The notes under the pieces are model-generated. The model was not told the origin of the DNA. It saw only the letters and a list, made by a program, of their open reading frames with translations, and made no database searches. A DNA stretch of 64,000 bases from CAZGMC01 sp964526565. GTDB taxonomy: Bacteria; Pseudomonadota; Alphaproteobacteria; DSM-16000; Inquilinaceae. Numbering within the stretch: position 1 is the first letter of the stretch; each line of letters starts with the position of its first letter. Made by a program: the position numbers and the translations under genes. The stretch lies in contig CAZGMC010000001.1 of the NCBI GenBank assembly GCA_964526565.1, positions 62,001 through 126,000 on the forward strand, read 5' to 3'. Shown one piece after another: positions 46,014 to 55,110 of the stretch.

Positions 46014-47183
46014 ATGTACGTCGCGGTCAAGGGGGGCGAGCGGGCGATCGACGCGGCCAACCGGCTGCTTGCCGAGGCGCGGCGCGGCGACCCGGCGGTA
46101 CCGGAGCTGACGCTCGACCAGATCGACCGGCAGCTGTCGCTGGCGGTGGACCGGGTCATGACCGAGGGCTCGCTTTACGATCGCGAACTCGCCGCCCTGG
46201 CCATCAAGCAGGCGCGCGGCGACCTGATCGAGGCGATCTTCCTGCTGCGCGCCTATCGCACCACGCTGCCGCGGCTGGCGGCGAGCATGCCGATCGACAC
46301 CGGCGCCATGGCCGCGCAGCGCCGCATCTCGGCGACCTTCAAGGACCTGCCCGGCGGCCAGATCCTCGGGCCGAGCTTCGACTACACCCACCGCCTGCTG
46401 GATTTCGGCCTGGCAGAGGGATCGACGGTGCCGGAGGGCAATGGGCCGGCAGGAGCCGATCCGGACGGCGGCCCGCCCGATGCCGATGCCGATCCCGATG
46501 CCGATTCGGGGCCGGAGGCGGCCGTCGGTCCCATGCCCAGGGTGCTCGACCTGCTCGACCGCGAGGGCCTGATCGAGCGCGAGACCGCAGCGGAGCCCAA
46601 CGCCCCGGTCGGCGACGTGACGCGCCAGCCGCTGTCCTTCCCCGCCGGACGCGACGTGCGGCTGCAGAGCCTGGCGCGCGCCGACGAGGGCTTCGTCCTG
46701 GCGCTCGGCTATTCCACCCAGCGCGGCTTCGGCCGGACCCACCCGTTCGCCGGCGAGATCCGCGTGGGCGAGGTGGCGGTCGAGATCGTGCCGCCCGAGC
46801 TCGGCTTCCCCGTGGAGATCGGCGAGATCACCGTCACCGAGTGCGACATGATCAACCAGTTCGCCGGGTCGAAGACCGAGCCGCCGCAGTTCACCCGTGG
46901 CTACGGGCTGGTGTTCGGCCATGCCGAGCGCAAGGCCATGGCCATGGCGCTGGTCGACCGCTCGTTGCGCGCCGGCGAGCTGGGCGAGGAGGCCACCGCG
47001 CCGGCCCAGGACGAGGAGTTCGTCCTGTCCCACGGCGACAACGTCGAGGCCTCCGGCTTCCTGCAGCACCTCAAGCTGCCGCACTATGTGGACTTCCAGT
47101 CCGAGCTGCAGCTCGTGCGGGCCCTGCGCGAGGCCGCCACGCGCCGCCGCGACGACCCCGACGGAGAAGGGGAGGGGCTGTGA
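46014..47183 (+). CDS. phnI: C-P lyase subunit PhnI
   Basis: 389 residues. MYVAVKGGERAIDAANRLLA and SLARADEGFVLALGYSTQRG are diagnostic. It catalyses formation of ribose-methylphosphonate triphosphate with PhnG/H/L. A Pro/Asp/Ala-rich segment (about residues 140-172, PPDADADPDADS) appears inserted between conserved blocks and is encoded by a short repeat. Confidence 0.93.
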   Translation: MYVAVKGGERAIDAANRLLAEARRGDPAVPELTLDQIDRQLSLAVDRVMTEGSLYDRELAALAIKQARGDLIEAIFLLRAYRTTLPRLAASMPIDTGAMAAQRRISATFKDLPGGQILGPSFDYTHRLLDFGLAEGSTVPEGNGPAGADPDGGPPDADADPDADSGPEAAVGPMPRVLDLLDREGLIERETAAEPNAPVGDVTRQPLSFPAGRDVRLQSLARADEGFVLALGYSTQRGFGRTHPFAGEIRVGEVAVEIVPPELGFPVEIGEITVTECDMINQFAGSKTEPPQFTRGYGLVFGHAERKAMAMALVDRSLRAGELGEEATAPAQDEEFVLSHGDNVEASGFLQHLKLPHYVDFQSELQLVRALREAATRRRDDPDGEGEGL

Positions 47184-48067
47184 CCGCCGCGTGCGCCGGG
47201 CTGGCCGGCTACAACTTCGCCTATCTGGACGAGCAGACCAGGCGCATGATCCGCCGCGCCCTGCTCAAGGCCGTGGCCGTGCCGGGTTACCAGGTGCCGT
47301 TCGCCAGCCGCGAGATGCCGCTGCCCTATGGCTGGGGCACCGGCGGCATTCAGGTCACGGCCAGCATCATTGGCCCGGACGACCGGCTCAAGGTGATCGA
47401 TCAGGGTGCCGACGATACCACCAACGCCGTGTCGATCCGCCGCTTCTTCGCCCGCACCGCCGGCGTCGCCACGACCACCCGGACCGCCGAGGCGACAATC
47501 ATCCAGACCCGCCACCGCATCCCCGAGACGCCGCTGACCGACCGGCAGATCCTGGTCTATCAGGTGCCGATCCCGGAACCGCTGCGCTGGCTGGAGCCGC
47601 GCGAGGCCGAGACGCGCCGGATGCACGCCCTGGCCGACTACGGGATCATGCACCTGAAGCTTTACGAGGACATCGTCCGCCACGGCCGCATCGCCACCGG
47701 CTATGACTATCCGGTCCGGGTCGACGGCCGCTTCGTCATGTCGCCGTCGCCGATCCCCAAGTTCGACAATCCCAAGCTGGACCGCTGCCCGGCCCTGCAG
47801 CTGTTCGGCGCCGGCCGCGAGAAGCGCATCTATGCCGTGCCGCCATACACGCGGGTCGAAAGCCTGGACTTCGAGGACCATCCGTTCCGCGTCGATGGCT
47901 GGCGCCAGGCCTGCGCCCTGTGCGGGGCCGGCGACAGCTTTCTGGACGAGATCATCGTCGACGACCGTGGGCGGCGCATGTTCGTCTGCTCCGACACCGA
48001 CTACTGCGAGGGCCGCCGTGCCGCCGGCCCTGTCGGGCCGCAGACGGTCGAGGAGGCGGCGCAGTGA
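47180..48067 (+). CDS. phnJ: C-P lyase PhnJ (radical SAM)
   Basis: 295 residues from a GTG overlapping the phnI stop. YNFAYLDEQTRRMIRRALLK and PLPYGWGTGGIQVTAS at the front. Cys ligands CALC then VCSDTDYC near the C-terminus (C-x2-C-x21-C-x5-C) fit the PhnJ 4Fe-4S/thiyl-radical site. Cleaves the C-P bond. Overlaps phnK. Confidence 0.95.
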   Translation: MTAACAGLAGYNFAYLDEQTRRMIRRALLKAVAVPGYQVPFASREMPLPYGWGTGGIQVTASIIGPDDRLKVIDQGADDTTNAVSIRRFFARTAGVATTTRTAEATIIQTRHRIPETPLTDRQILVYQVPIPEPLRWLEPREAETRRMHALADYGIMHLKLYEDIVRHGRIATGYDYPVRVDGRFVMSPSPIPKFDNPKLDRCPALQLFGAGREKRIYAVPPYTRVESLDFEDHPFRVDGWRQACALCGAGDSFLDEIIVDDRGRRMFVCSDTDYCEGRRAAGPVGPQTVEEAAQ

Positions 48068-48891
48068 CCGGCCTGCACCCGGCGCCGGCCGTCGCGGACG
48101 CCGGCGCCGGCACCGCGTCGGTGGAACCGCTGCTGTCGGTGACCGCACTGACGCGCCTGTACGGTGACCGGGTCGGCTGCCGCGATGTCTCGTTCGACCT
48201 GTGGCCGGGCGAGGTCATGGGCGTCGTCGGTGAGTCGGGCTCGGGCAAGACCACGCTGCTCGACTGCCTGTCCGGCCGGCTGATGCCGACTGCCGGCACC
48301 GTCCGCTACCGGTCGCGCGACGACGGCACCGTCGACCTGCACGCCCTGCCGGAGGCGCGCCGCCGCCGCCTGCTGCGCAGCGAGTGGGGTATCGTGCGCC
48401 AGAACCCGCGCGACGGCCTGCGCCTGGGCGTCTCGGCCGGCGCCAATATCGGCGAGCCGCTGATGGCGCTGGGCGCGCGGCACTACGGCCATATCCGGCG
48501 CACCGCGCTGGACTGGCTGGAGCGGGTCGAGATCGACGCCGATCGGCTGGACGACCGGCCGACCACCTTCTCCGGCGGCATGCAGCAGCGGCTGCAGATT
48601 GCCCGCAAACTGGTCACCGGCCCGCGCCTGGTGCTGATGGACGAACCGACCGGCAGCCTGGACGTGTCGGTCCAGGCGCGGCTGCTCGACCTGCTGCGCC
48701 GGCTCGTGGCCGAACTGGGCCTGGCGGCGATCATCGTAACCCACGACCTTGCGGTGACCCGGCTGCTGGCCCATCGGCTGATGGTGATGCGCCGCGGTCT
48801 CGTGGTAGAGAGCGGTTTGACCGATCAGGTGCTCGACGATCCGCAGCACCCGTACACGCAGCTCCTGGTCGCCTCGGTGCTGCAGGCCTGA
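48064..48891 (+). CDS. phnK: C-P lyase ATP-binding subunit PhnK
   Basis: 275 residues from a GTG in the phnJ stop. ABC ATPase with Walker A VVGESGSGKTTL, signature TFSGGMQQRLQIARKL, Walker B LVLMDEPTGSLDV and H-loop VTHDLAV. In the C-P lyase complex it binds PhnJ rather than a membrane permease. Confidence 0.94.
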   Translation: MTGLHPAPAVADAGAGTASVEPLLSVTALTRLYGDRVGCRDVSFDLWPGEVMGVVGESGSGKTTLLDCLSGRLMPTAGTVRYRSRDDGTVDLHALPEARRRRLLRSEWGIVRQNPRDGLRLGVSAGANIGEPLMALGARHYGHIRRTALDWLERVEIDADRLDDRPTTFSGGMQQRLQIARKLVTGPRLVLMDEPTGSLDVSVQARLLDLLRRLVAELGLAAIIVTHDLAVTRLLAHRLMVMRRGLVVESGLTDQVLDDPQHPYTQLLVASVLQA

Positions 48892-48909
48892 AGGACGCGG
48901 ACCGCGCCC

Positions 48910-49608
48910 ATGCATGCCATGATCACGGTGGACGGTCTCGCCAAGGCGTTCACGCTGTACACCCAGGGCGGCATCCGCCTGCCGGTGTTCGATGACCTGG
49001 CGCTGACGGTCCACGCCGGCGAGTGCGTCGCCCTGACCGGCCCGTCCGGCAGCGGCAAGTCGACCCTGCTGCGCGCGCTCTACGCCAACTGCAAGATGCA
49101 GGCCGGGCGCATCCTGGTGCGCCACGACGGCGGCACGGTGGACATGGCCGTGGCGCCGCCGCAGCAGGTGCTGGCGGTGCGCCGCCGGACGATCGGCTAT
49201 GTCAGCCAGTTCCTGCGCGTGGTGCCGCGGGTGCCGGCGGTGGACGTGGTGGCCGAGCCGCTCCTGGTGCTGGGCGTCGGCCCCGAGCAGGCGGCGGTGC
49301 GGGCGCGGACGCTGTTGGCCAGGCTCAACATCCCGGAGCGGCTGTGGCCATTGGCGCCGGCGACCTTCTCCGGCGGCGAGCAGCAGCGGGTCAACATCGC
49401 CCGCGGCCTGATCACCGAGGCGCCGATCCTGCTGCTCGACGAGCCGACGGCGGCGCTGGATGCCGCCAACCGGCAGACGGTGGTCGAGCTGATCGGCGAG
49501 GCCAGGGCGCGCGGCGCGGCGATTGTCGGCATCTTCCACGACCGGGATGTGCGCGCGGCCGTCGCGGACCGCGAGTTCGACATGACGGTCTACAGGCGGG
49601 CGGCGTGA
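48910..49608 (+). CDS. phnL: C-P lyase ATP-binding subunit PhnL
   Basis: 232 residues. Walker A LTGPSGSGKSTLL, signature TFSGGEQQRVNIARG, Walker B ILLLDEPTAALD. Needed for the nucleotide-displacement step. The operon then leaves a 629-bp gap before phnM. Confidence 0.94.
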   Translation: MHAMITVDGLAKAFTLYTQGGIRLPVFDDLALTVHAGECVALTGPSGSGKSTLLRALYANCKMQAGRILVRHDGGTVDMAVAPPQQVLAVRRRTIGYVSQFLRVVPRVPAVDVVAEPLLVLGVGPEQAAVRARTLLARLNIPERLWPLAPATFSGGEQQRVNIARGLITEAPILLLDEPTAALDAANRQTVVELIGEARARGAAIVGIFHDRDVRAAVADREFDMTVYRRAA

Positions 49609-50237
49609 TGCGGCGCGCTCGCAAGAAACAGCGGCTTGTAGCCTGTCTCCCGCCGTTCCACCGGCGTCATCGCGAGTTCACACCGTCCGTTGCGGCCGAT
49701 TCCGTGCGTTGAAACTGTGGGGAGGCCGGAGGTGCATTCAACCTACATGCCGGCATTACCATCCCGTCTTTGCGAGCGCAGCGAAGCAATCCACTGGCGC
49801 CGCAAGCCGGGTCTACGGCATTTCAGAATCGGCGCCGCCGGGACTGGGCCGCGTCGCTTCGCTCGCGGTGACGGTGTGGGTGCGAATAATGGACGTTCAG
49901 GCCACGGCCGTGCGGTGTCGTCGCTGCCTTGCGGTCTCTTCCCAAGGCGCCAGCGCCCGGTCGCAGCCGCTGGGCGAAACCGCGTGGAGGCGGGCCGTCC
50001 GAGCGTTGCTTCTTGTTGGCGCAGCGCGGTGTTCAGTGGCGCCGCAAGGGCTGGCCGACGCCGCTGTCGCGCCGTTGTGGCCGGGACTGGATTGCCGCGG
50101 TGCAATTCGCACCCGTGCCGTGACAGGACGCCATCAAGGCAGCTCTGCAATCGGCTATACTCTTCTCTGTGAATATGTCCGACCGCTCGGCGCCGGTGGT
50201 AGAGCGGCCCCATGACTGTGGAACGGATGGTAACGCC
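49609..50237. other. Non-coding spacer between phnL and phnM with a palindromic repeat
   Basis: No convincing gene. Positions 49764-49876 hold one copy of a dispersed palindrome (see repeat). An open frame over it looks like translated repeat, not a protein. A tatact at 50156 might be a -10 element for phnM; the -35 is unclear. Confidence 0.5.
49764..49876. repeat. Dispersed palindromic repeat, copy 1
   Basis: Imperfect inverted repeat: gtctttgcgagcgcagcgaa near 49766 faces ccgcgtcgcttcgctcgcgg near 49849. Central bases include ttcagaat, as in copy 2 at 52683. Likely a REP/MITE-like element. Confidence 0.65.
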
Positions 50238-51380
50238 ATGAACGGCGAGCAGGTTCTGACCAACGCGCGGGTCGTGACGCGCGAGGCGGTGATCGAGGGC
50301 AGCGTCTGCGTGCGCGACGGCCTGATCGCCGCGGTGGACAACGGCCCCAGCCGGGCCCTCGGCGCGGTCGACCTCGACGGCGACCTGCTGCTGCCGGGGC
50401 TGGTCGAGCTGCACACCGACAACCTGGAAAAGCACTTCCTGCCGCGGCCCAGCGTGGTCTGGCCGTCGGGTCTGGCGGCGGTGCTGGCGCACGATGCCCA
50501 GGTCGTCGCCGCCGGCATCACCACGGTGTTCGACGCGCTGTGCGTGGGCGACTACCGCGCCGCCGGCATGCGCAAGGAGATCTTCTACCGCTCTCTTGAA
50601 GCGGTGCGCCACGCCGCCGGCAGCGGGCTGTTCCGCGCCGACCATTTCCTGCACATGCGCTGCGAGCTGTCCGACACCTACCTTCTGGAGATGTTCGAAC
50701 CGCACGTCGCCGACCCGATGGTGCGGCTGGTGTCGCTGATGGACCATACGCCGGGCCAGCGCCAGTGGGCCGACGTGGGCAGGTTCCGCGAGTTCCTGGG
50801 GGAGGACACCTGGACCGACGAGCAGGTCGCCGTCGAGGTGCGCGAGCGCCAGGTGCTGCAGGCCAAGTACGCCTCGACCCACCGCCGCCAGGTTCTGGAC
50901 ATCTGCCGCGGTCGCAACCTGCCGCTGGCCAGCCACGACGACACCCTGGAGGCGCACGTCATCGAGGCGGTCAGCGACGGCCTGACCATCTGCGAGTTCC
51001 CGACCACCGTGGCCGCCGCCGCACGGGCGCGGGCGGAAGGCATGCACATCGTCATGGGCGCGCCCAACGTGGTGCGCGGCAGCTCCCACTCCGGCAATGT
51101 CTCGGCGCTCGCGCTGGCCGATGCCGGGCTGCTCGACGGGCTGTCGTCGGACTACGTACCGGCCAGCCTGCTGCACGCCGCCTTCCTGCTGAGCGGCCGG
51201 CCGGGCATCGAGCTGTCCGCAGCGGTCGCTGCCGTCTCCGCCAACCCCGCCGCCATGGCCGGCCTGACCGACCGGGGGGAGATCGCCCTGGACAAGCGGG
51301 CCGACCTGATCCGCGTCCGCGTCGCCGGCGACCTGCCGATCGTGCGCGAGGCGTGGCGTGGCGGCGTGAGGATCCTGTAG
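50238..51380 (+). CDS. phnM: Ribose 1-methylphosphonate 5-triphosphate diphosphatase PhnM
   Basis: About 380 residues from MNGEQVLTNARVVTREAVIE (start by homology; the frame is open from 50169). Amidohydrolase-fold with LLPGLVELHTDNLEKHF, ASHDDTLEAHV and GAPNVVRGSSHSGNV. Releases pyrophosphate in the C-P lyase pathway. No phnN follows. Confidence 0.94.
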   Translation: MNGEQVLTNARVVTREAVIEGSVCVRDGLIAAVDNGPSRALGAVDLDGDLLLPGLVELHTDNLEKHFLPRPSVVWPSGLAAVLAHDAQVVAAGITTVFDALCVGDYRAAGMRKEIFYRSLEAVRHAAGSGLFRADHFLHMRCELSDTYLLEMFEPHVADPMVRLVSLMDHTPGQRQWADVGRFREFLGEDTWTDEQVAVEVRERQVLQAKYASTHRRQVLDICRGRNLPLASHDDTLEAHVIEAVSDGLTICEFPTTVAAAARARAEGMHIVMGAPNVVRGSSHSGNVSALALADAGLLDGLSSDYVPASLLHAAFLLSGRPGIELSAAVAAVSANPAAMAGLTDRGEIALDKRADLIRVRVAGDLPIVREAWRGGVRIL

Positions 51381-51829
51381 CCGAGGCATCGAGGCGCTGC
51401 CGCAGGGCCGGCCCTGGTCGGCCGTGTGCAGGCATTCCCGTGGCCCCTCTGTGCGGCTGAATGCAGGACCTTGTTCCTGATTTCAAGCCGCGATCGCCGG
51501 CTCCCCCTGCCGGCGGGGCATGGCAAGTTCTCTCATGTCGAGCAGGCTTACAATCTGTTGATAGCGATGGTCAGGCATCGTCCACGCGGGATGCTTGCCA
51601 GTCCGTGGCATGCCGGCTGAATCGGGGCGAACGAGGTGTCGGAGAATCTGACACAAAATGGCAAGCCGCTCGCATTTCGCTGATCCCGGATGTCGTACGA
51701 TAGGTGTAACGCTTTATTTTTCGAACACCTTTCGGCGTTGGCCCGATGGTTGCATACGGTGGGGTCGAGGGGCTGTTCGGTAGAGCGATCGGTCCGAGCG
51801 AAAATATGGCTGCGAAGAGGGGTACAATC
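51381..51829. other. Intergenic region upstream of a PEP-CTERM gene
   Basis: About 450 bp. Contains the sigma-54-like site at 51659 and AT-rich stretches; no gene seen. Confidence 0.5.
51659..51674 (+). promoter_or_regulatory. Candidate sigma-54 promoter (-24/-12)
   Basis: tggcaagccgctcgca has GG and GC separated by exactly 10 nt, close to TGGCAC-N5-TTGC. PEP-CTERM genes are often under sigma-54 (PrsK/PrsR-type) control, which makes this more plausible. It lies about 155 bp before the start. Confidence 0.4.
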
Positions 51830-52525
51830 ATGTGGTTCAAACTGCGGAGCCTGGGGCGGGCGGCGACTCTGGCGGCGACGGTCGGCTTGGCGTCGGCTCT
51901 GATCCCGGCGGCGGCGAATGCGGCGGTGATCTCGTTCTCGAACACCTTCAGTTCTGCCGTTCCGGGTACTCCCTCGGTGGGGGTTTCCCAGTTCGATCCG
52001 GCGCTCGGCACGTTGACGAGTGTCGCGGTGGCGATCACGGCCACCTACAACGCCAACATTACTGCGGAGAACGATACGGCGTCCCCCGGCAGTTTCTCGG
52101 CGAATCTCTCGGGCAACCTCTTCTCGTTCAGCTTCGGCGATCCACTGTTTGTATTTATTGACATGAGCACCAGTTCCGGCCCGGTGGCGGTCGGGGCATC
52201 GGATGGCGTTCCGGATTCGGGCCCGGATTTCCATGATTTCGGGCTGATTACGGTAACCAACAGCGGCGGCAGCAGCATCACGACCGGGCTGGGCAGCTTT
52301 ATCGGCCTCGGCAACATCTTCGTGCCGTTGACCGCGTCCGGCGGGTTCAACATCACCGGTGTCAGCGATTCCTCGCTGTCCACATCGGGCTTCACGACGA
52401 ACGGCACGGTCGAAGTCACCTACACGTTCGACGCTGCCGAGGTGCCCGAGCCGGCGACGCTCGCGCTTATCGGTGCCGGGCTTGCCGGCGTCGGTTTCGC
52501 CCGGTCCCGCCGCAAGCGGAGCTGA
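51830..52525 (+). CDS. PEP-CTERM sorting-domain protein
   Basis: 231 residues from ATG 51830 (gaagagggg nine bases upstream; alternative 51806). Signal peptide at 10-30 (TLAATVGLASALIPAAANA). The body is Ser/Thr/Gly/Asn-rich beta structure. Ends VPEPATLALIGAGLAGVGFA then basic RSRRKRS, the PEP-CTERM tripartite signal handled by exosortase. Terminates at the hairpin at 52619. Confidence 0.9.
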   Translation: MWFKLRSLGRAATLAATVGLASALIPAAANAAVISFSNTFSSAVPGTPSVGVSQFDPALGTLTSVAVAITATYNANITAENDTASPGSFSANLSGNLFSFSFGDPLFVFIDMSTSSGPVAVGASDGVPDSGPDFHDFGLITVTNSGGSSITTGLGSFIGLGNIFVPLTASGGFNITGVSDSSLSTSGFTTNGTVEVTYTFDAAEVPEPATLALIGAGLAGVGFARSRRKRS

Positions 52526-52618
52526 CGCGGGCGCCGCCCATCCGGATCGGCCGGCCCCGGCCGCTCGATGTCCTGCTCTACGCCTCGCGCAGCCGCGCGG
52601 GCCGTCAAGCCAGAACCT

Positions 52619-52648
52619 GCCCCACCGTCCGCGGTGGGGCTCTCTTTT
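52619..52648 (+). terminator. Rho-independent terminator
   Basis: gccccaccg (52619-52627) pairs perfectly with cggtggggc (52632-52640) around a tccg loop and is followed by tctctttt. Confidence 0.92.
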
Positions 52649-52682
52649 CCGGCCATAAAGAGGCGGCTCCATCCAAGCAGTC

Positions 52683-52782
52683 ATCGCGAGCGAAGCGTGG
52701 CGATCCAGACCCGGCGTGGCCAATTCAGAACGTCATGAATCGCGCTTGCGGGGCCACTGGATCGCCACGCTTCGCTCGCGAT
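52683..52782. repeat. Dispersed palindromic repeat, copy 2
   Basis: A perfect 26-bp inverted repeat (arms 52683-52708 and 52757-52782, starting atcgcgagcgaagcgtgg) around a 48-bp centre that contains ttcagaa. Related to the copy at 49764. No coding capacity. Confidence 0.85.
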
Positions 52783-53006
52783 AACGGCCCTTCTGGCGAA
52801 GGTCTCTTGCCGGGTACCGAAGATCATTTCAGATACGGAAGCGATCGACCTGTACCATGCATGCCCGCTTTGGCGCCAGCCGGTGCCGCCGCCATTCATG
52901 CGCATGTTTTCTGTCGTATTAATAGATGCTTAACGATCAAATCGCTATTTAGAATCGCATCAGGCTGGTCACTGATCGTTGCGGATGGACGTGCCCGGGA
53001 ACTGAG

Positions 53007-54539
53007 ATGATTCAGACTATGCGGTTGGCGAGGCCGGTGGTGGCCGTGGTCTTCGCCTTGGCCTTGGCCACGCTTGGCGCCGGTGCGGGACCAGTCCAGG
53101 CGGCGCCGATCGTCACGATCGGGCAGAACTTCACCGGCAGCAGCCTTGGCCAGTCGAACTTCATCCCGCCCGACTCGATGGGCGCCATCGGCCCGGACCA
53201 TTTCGTCGAGCTGATTAACGGCCGCTATGCGGTCTACGATCGCGACACCGGCCTGACCGTGCAGGCCAGCTCGCTCAACGCGTTCTGGAACAGCGCCGGC
53301 AGCGGCCACGCCGGAAGCTTCGCGTTCGACCCGCGCATCGTCTACGACAAGCACAGCGGGCGCTGGTTCGCCGCATCGGTCGACAACCATAGCGGCAACA
53401 ACAATTTCCTGGTCGCCGTCTCGAACACCTCGGATCCCACCCAGGGCTGGCGGGGCTTCCGCATCGATAGCGACACGTCCAACACCCGCTGGGCCGATTT
53501 CCCCATGCTGGGCGTCAACAGCGAGGGCGTGTACCTGTCCGCCAACATGTTCGCGCAGAGCGGCGTCAGCGCCTCGTCGACCACGACCATGCTGGTCATC
53601 CCGAAGGCCGACCTGCTGGCGCCGACGCCCACGGTCGCCAACGCCACCCTGTTCGAGAACCCGACCCCAAACGGCACGGGGTTTTCCGTGCAGCCCGCGC
53701 TGGACCTGGACAACGGTTCCCAGCCGCTGCCGATGCTGTCGGCCTTCAACGCCGGCAACCTGAAGATCTCCAGCTTCACCGGCCCAATCACCGGGCCGAT
53801 GCTCGACACCGCCGGCGGGTTCGTCTCCGTCCCGCCGCTCGGCAGCCCGCCGGACGCCGACCAGCCCGGCACCTCGACCGGTCTGGAAACCAACGACCGC
53901 CGCTTCAGCGGCAACGTGATCCTGCGTGACGGCGACCTGTGGGGCGTGCAGACGGTGCAGGATGCCGACGGCAACGCCGCCCTGCGCTGGCTCCGCATCG
54001 ACGACCCGCTGGGCACCGCGACGATCCTGGACAGTGGCCTGATCCGCAGCGGCGACTTCCCCGGTCTGACCGGCTTCGACTTCTTCTACGGCTCGATCGC
54101 CGTGAACGAATACGGAGACGTGGTGATCGGCTTCTCTGCCTCCGGGCCCAGCGCGCCGAACGGCTATGCCAGCACCTACGCCATCGTCGGCGAGACGATC
54201 GGCAACCAGACCCTGTTCGGCGATCCGATCCTGCTCAAGCAGGGCGTGGCCGCCTATGTCCGCACCGACGGCATCGGTCGCAACCGCTGGGGCGACTACA
54301 GCGCCGTGACCATCGACCCCACCGACCCGCGGCGGTTCTGGACGATCCAGGAATGGGCCTCCGGCACCAATATCTGGTCGACGCAGGTCACCGAGATCAT
54401 CGTCGCGGCGCCGCAGGAGCAGGTGCCGGAGCCGGCAACCCTGGCGCTCGTCGCCGCCGGGCTGGCCGGACTGGCGGCACTGCGCCGCCGTTCCAAGGTC
54501 ACAGCCGGCCCAGCGCATACTCGTTCGAATAGGCGTTGA
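53007..54539 (+). CDS. PEP-CTERM sorting-domain protein, larger
   Basis: 510 residues. Signal peptide at about 8-32. The body has beta-propeller-like segments (DSMGAIGPDHFVELING, RNRWGDYSAVTIDPTDPRRF). C-terminal VPEPATLALVAAGLAGLAAL then RRRS, the PEP-CTERM signal; a further 13-residue tail follows. Convergent with DUF3775, overlapping by 41 bp. Confidence 0.88.
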   Translation: MIQTMRLARPVVAVVFALALATLGAGAGPVQAAPIVTIGQNFTGSSLGQSNFIPPDSMGAIGPDHFVELINGRYAVYDRDTGLTVQASSLNAFWNSAGSGHAGSFAFDPRIVYDKHSGRWFAASVDNHSGNNNFLVAVSNTSDPTQGWRGFRIDSDTSNTRWADFPMLGVNSEGVYLSANMFAQSGVSASSTTTMLVIPKADLLAPTPTVANATLFENPTPNGTGFSVQPALDLDNGSQPLPMLSAFNAGNLKISSFTGPITGPMLDTAGGFVSVPPLGSPPDADQPGTSTGLETNDRRFSGNVILRDGDLWGVQTVQDADGNAALRWLRIDDPLGTATILDSGLIRSGDFPGLTGFDFFYGSIAVNEYGDVVIGFSASGPSAPNGYASTYAIVGETIGNQTLFGDPILLKQGVAAYVRTDGIGRNRWGDYSAVTIDPTDPRRFWTIQEWASGTNIWSTQVTEIIVAAPQEQVPEPATLALVAAGLAGLAALRRRSKVTAGPAHTRSNRR

Positions 54540-54909
54540 GCGCCGCCAGCCCCTCCTCGATCAGGTCGCCGAGCTGCGGCGTGGCGACGAGCCAGCGCAC
54601 CGTGTTGGCGTCCAGCGCGTCGCGCGCCTCGGTCAGCGTGCCCGCCCAGTCGCCGGCATCGCCGTCGCCAGCGCCGATGCGGACCACCGCGACCAGCTCG
54701 GCCAGCTCGTCCTCGTTCAGGGATCCGATGGCGCCGGTCAGCTCCTCGAAGGTCGGGTCGTCGGCGTAGTCCTCCAGGATCTCCACGTCGCGGTCGTCGC
54801 TGGGGTTGGAGCCGGGGTCGGGCTCAACTGGCTCAACCTTGGCATCGAACTCACGCGCCTTGACCATGATGTAAAAGGTCTTTTGCGGATCGAGCGTCAG
54901 CAACACCAA
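54499..54909 (-). CDS. DUF3775-family protein
   Basis: 136 residues starting MVLLTLDPQKTFYIMVKARE with an acidic middle (EPDPGSNPSDDRDVEILEDY) and conserved ELAELVAVVRIGAGD. Cytoplasmic, function unknown. Its 3' end overlaps the end of the PEP-CTERM gene on the other strand. Confidence 0.8.
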   Translation of the reverse strand: MVLLTLDPQKTFYIMVKAREFDAKVEPVEPDPGSNPSDDRDVEILEDYADDPTFEELTGAIGSLNEDELAELVAVVRIGAGDGDAGDWAGTLTEARDALDANTVRWLVATPQLGDLIEEGLAALNAYSNEYALGRL

Positions 54910-54927
54910 CCTCCTTGCCGGCAGCGG

Positions 54928-55053
54928 TCAGCCGGCCGTCTCGGGCAGGCCGTGGACGTGCACGTCGTCGGCCGCGTGCGGCGACGGGATGCGCACGGCG
55001 CGGGCCTCGCGCTCGGCATTGCGTACGACCCGGCCTGTCCACATGCTCGTCAT
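54928..55053 (-). CDS. Possible small protein
   Basis: 41 residues, MTSMWTGRVVRNAEREARAV then RIPSPHAADDVHVHGLPETA. Codon use matches local genes and it lies 18 bp upstream of DUF3775 on the same strand. No known family. Confidence 0.3.
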   Translation of the reverse strand: MTSMWTGRVVRNAEREARAVRIPSPHAADDVHVHGLPETAG

Positions 55054-55110
55054 GGGCCCGTCCCCATATCTTCTTTGATCATATATGGGATTGGCGTCCC
55101 GGCGGCGGCA

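Noticed and set aside
49709..50215. Open frame of 168 codons between phnL and phnM
   Set aside because: Its start HPVFASAAKQS is a classic translation of a palindromic repeat; no domain follows.
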